Assembly (NCBI GenBank): GCA_050246945.1
Contig: JBFWVC010000008.1
Coordinates: forward strand, 175,737-239,736
Length of the DNA: 64,000 nucleotides
From: JAEUMD01 sp050246945
GTDB taxonomy: Bacteria; Pseudomonadota; Alphaproteobacteria; Rhizobiales; Hyphomicrobiaceae
Direction of reading: 5' to 3'
The first letter of the stretch is position 1; every line of letters starts with the position of its first letter. The position numbers and the translations under genes are program-made. This document shows, one piece after another, positions 62,704 through 64,000 of the stretch. The notes under the pieces were generated by a model. It was not told the origin of the DNA. It saw only the letters and a list, made by a program, of their open reading frames with translations, and ran no database searches.

Positions 62704-63750
62704 ATGAGCATGATCGAAACCGTGAATTTCGCACACGGAAAATCCGGACCAACGGCCCCGATGATCGATCCATTCGGCCGCACCGTCTCCTACCTCCGCG
62801 TCTCCGTGACCGACCGCTGCGATTTTCGCTGCGTGTATTGCATGTCCGAGCACATGACGTTCCTGCCCAAGCGCGACCTGCTTTCGCTCGAGGAACTGGA
62901 TCGCCTTTGTTCCGCATTCGTCGCCAAGGGCGTGCGCAAATTGCGCATCACGGGCGGCGAGCCGCTGGTGCGCAAGAACATCATGTGGCTCTTCCGCGCC
63001 CTCTCGCGGCATTTGGACAAGGGCCGGCTCGACGAGTTGACGCTCACCACGAACGGCAGCCAGCTGACACGCTACGCCTCGGAGCTGAAGGCCTGCGGCG
63101 TGGAGCGCATCAACATTTCACTCGACACGCTCGATGCCGACCGCTTCAGGGCCATCACACGCTGGGGAGAATTGAAGACCGTGATGGATGGCGTCGAAGC
63201 TGCGGAGAGGGCAGGGCTGAAGCTGAAGTTCAATGCGGTTGCACTCAAAGGCGTCAACGAGGACGAGATCGCGGAGATGGTACGTTGGGCGCATGCGCGA
63301 GGTGCCGATCTCACCCTCATCGAAACGATGCCGCTGGGCGATATAGAAGGCGACCGAACCGACCAGTATCTGCCGCTCTCGGTCGTGCGTGCGCGCCTCA
63401 TGGATCGGTTCACCCTCGAGGACATTCCCTATCGCACCGGCGGCCCCGCCCGCTACGTCGCGGTGAAGGAGACCGCAGGCCGCATCGGCTTTATCACGCC
63501 CATGACTCACAATTTCTGCGAAAGCTGCAATCGCGTGCGCCTCACCTGCACCGGCACGCTCTACATGTGCCTCGGTCAGGAGGATGCAGCCGACCTGCGT
63601 GCGCCTCTTCGCTCCAGCACGGACGACGCTCCGCTCTTCGCGGCGATCGACGCTGCCATTGCCAGGAAGCCCAAGGGGCACGACTTCGTCATCGATCGCG
63701 ACCACAACAGGCCGGCTGTCGGACGGCACATGAGCGTTACCGGCGGCTGA
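62704..63750 (+). CDS. moaA: GTP 3',8-cyclase MoaA
   Basis: MoaA is the radical-SAM enzyme that, with MoaC, turns GTP into cyclic pyranopterin monophosphate, the first step of molybdenum cofactor synthesis. The 348-residue protein has the SAM cluster CDFRCVYC (C39, C43, C46), ITGGEPLVR and the C-terminal cluster motif FCESCNRVRLTCTGTLYMC. It ends in the essential Gly-Gly (VTGG). It is divergent from the FDH operon it supplies. Confidence 0.97.
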   Translation: MSMIETVNFAHGKSGPTAPMIDPFGRTVSYLRVSVTDRCDFRCVYCMSEHMTFLPKRDLLSLEELDRLCSAFVAKGVRKLRITGGEPLVRKNIMWLFRALSRHLDKGRLDELTLTTNGSQLTRYASELKACGVERINISLDTLDADRFRAITRWGELKTVMDGVEAAERAGLKLKFNAVALKGVNEDEIAEMVRWAHARGADLTLIETMPLGDIEGDRTDQYLPLSVVRARLMDRFTLEDIPYRTGGPARYVAVKETAGRIGFITPMTHNFCESCNRVRLTCTGTLYMCLGQEDAADLRAPLRSSTDDAPLFAAIDAAIARKPKGHDFVIDRDHNRPAVGRHMSVTGG

Positions 63751-63778
63751 TTGCGAACGCGTATGTCGCCCACCCGAG

Positions 63779-63872
63779 AGCACGTTGAGCTGAGGTGCGC
63801 AGCGGTTCAGAGTGGAATACGTGCTCGTAACAATGGACCCGATCGTGTGCGTGGTCGCATGAAATACCAACA
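63779..63872. repeat. Dispersed repeat family A, copy with compensatory changes
   Basis: GAGCACGTTGAGCTGAGG..CAGCGGTTCAGAGTGGAATACGTGCTC matches hairpin 1 of family A. The left arm reads GAGCACGT against GAGCATGT elsewhere, and the right arm ACGTGCTC against ACATGCTC, so pairing is kept. The second half (GATCGTGTGCG..CATGAAATACC) is degraded. Confidence 0.7.
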
Positions 63873-63893
63873 CGCCCTAGGCTCCAGACTCAA

Positions 63894-64000
63894 TCATGCC
63901 CACCAGATTATGATTGCTGCGATTACGGCTGCGGCGTGGAAGTTGCGGGCGAGCTTGTCGTAACGGGTTGCGACACGCCGCCAGTCCTTGAGGCGGCAAA
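63894..64000 (-). mobile_element. IS5-type transposase, C-terminal end only
   Basis: Read on the minus strand from the window edge, the last codons give CRLKDWRRVATRYDKLARNF and then HAAAVIAAIIIWWA and a TGA stop at 63896-63894. The RYDKLARNF and WW near the end are typical of IS5-family (IS427-like) transposases. The rest of the element lies outside the window. Terminal repeats cannot be seen, so its activity is unknown. Confidence 0.8.

Overview
The window is about 64 kb of GC-rich alphaproteobacterial chromosome. The complete division and cell-wall (dcw) cluster in its usual order, the meso-diaminopimelate type of MurE, a class A RNase P RNA, DUF992 and TadG-like proteins and a CtrA-like site all point to the order Hyphomicrobiales (Rhizobiales). 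A Hyphomicrobiaceae-like genus is plausible, but that is inference. There are no tRNA or rRNA genes, no CRISPR array and no prophage. Mobile DNA is limited to one decayed transposase, one transposase tail at the right edge, and several families of short palindromic repeats.

Layout. Positions 1-12.9 kb hold the dcw cluster, all on the minus strand: mraZ, rsmH, ftsL, ftsI, murE, murF, mraY, murD, ftsW, murG and a murC cut by the window edge. A phased TGGG repeat array, the likely MraZ operator, lies upstream of mraZ. From 13 to 29.6 kb come mixed genes: a DUF992 protein, a Tll0287-like haem protein, a fused 5-oxoprolinase/hydantoinase, a decayed transposase, a J-domain protein and an AmpD-type amidase bracketed by an inverted pair of about 140 bp repeats, an orphan TadG-like protein, rnpB, an extensin-like lipoprotein, a hydrolase, a zinc-finger protein, a flavin monooxygenase and TrkH. 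From 29.8 to 43.7 kb come pyruvate phosphate dikinase, an M20 peptidase, a secreted RNase T2, membrane or hypothetical proteins, an AIM24-like protein, a membrane-fused spermidine-synthase-like protein and a CoA-transferase.

From 43.9 to 63.8 kb lies the most interesting part, a formate dehydrogenase island. It encodes the catalytic subunit FdhA (Cys form), the FeS subunit FdhB and the cytochrome b subunit FdhC; a small Tat-signal protein, a TorD-like chaperone and FdhD; MobA, MobB and MoaA for the molybdenum cofactor; a WD40-cytochrome c fusion; and a 685-residue polyferredoxin. It also holds a run of uncharacterised proteins (DUF3305, DUF3306, DUF6352, DUF6505 and DUF6494 types), a biotin/lipoate-ligase-like protein that seems to have lost its catalytic residues, a subtilase-like protein that has lost catalytic residues, and a 41-residue secreted peptide.

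How it fits together. Formate would be oxidised by a membrane-anchored periplasmic FdhABC. Electrons would leave through cytochrome b and perhaps the WD40-cytochrome c. MoaA, MobA, MobB, FdhD and the TorD-like protein would make, sulfurate and insert the cofactor. The co-oriented small genes look like a dedicated but undescribed maturation or electron-transfer module. FDH and moaA are divergently transcribed from a 364 bp region with a 20 bp palindrome. Several non-coding hairpin families, one showing compensatory base changes, are scattered between genes.
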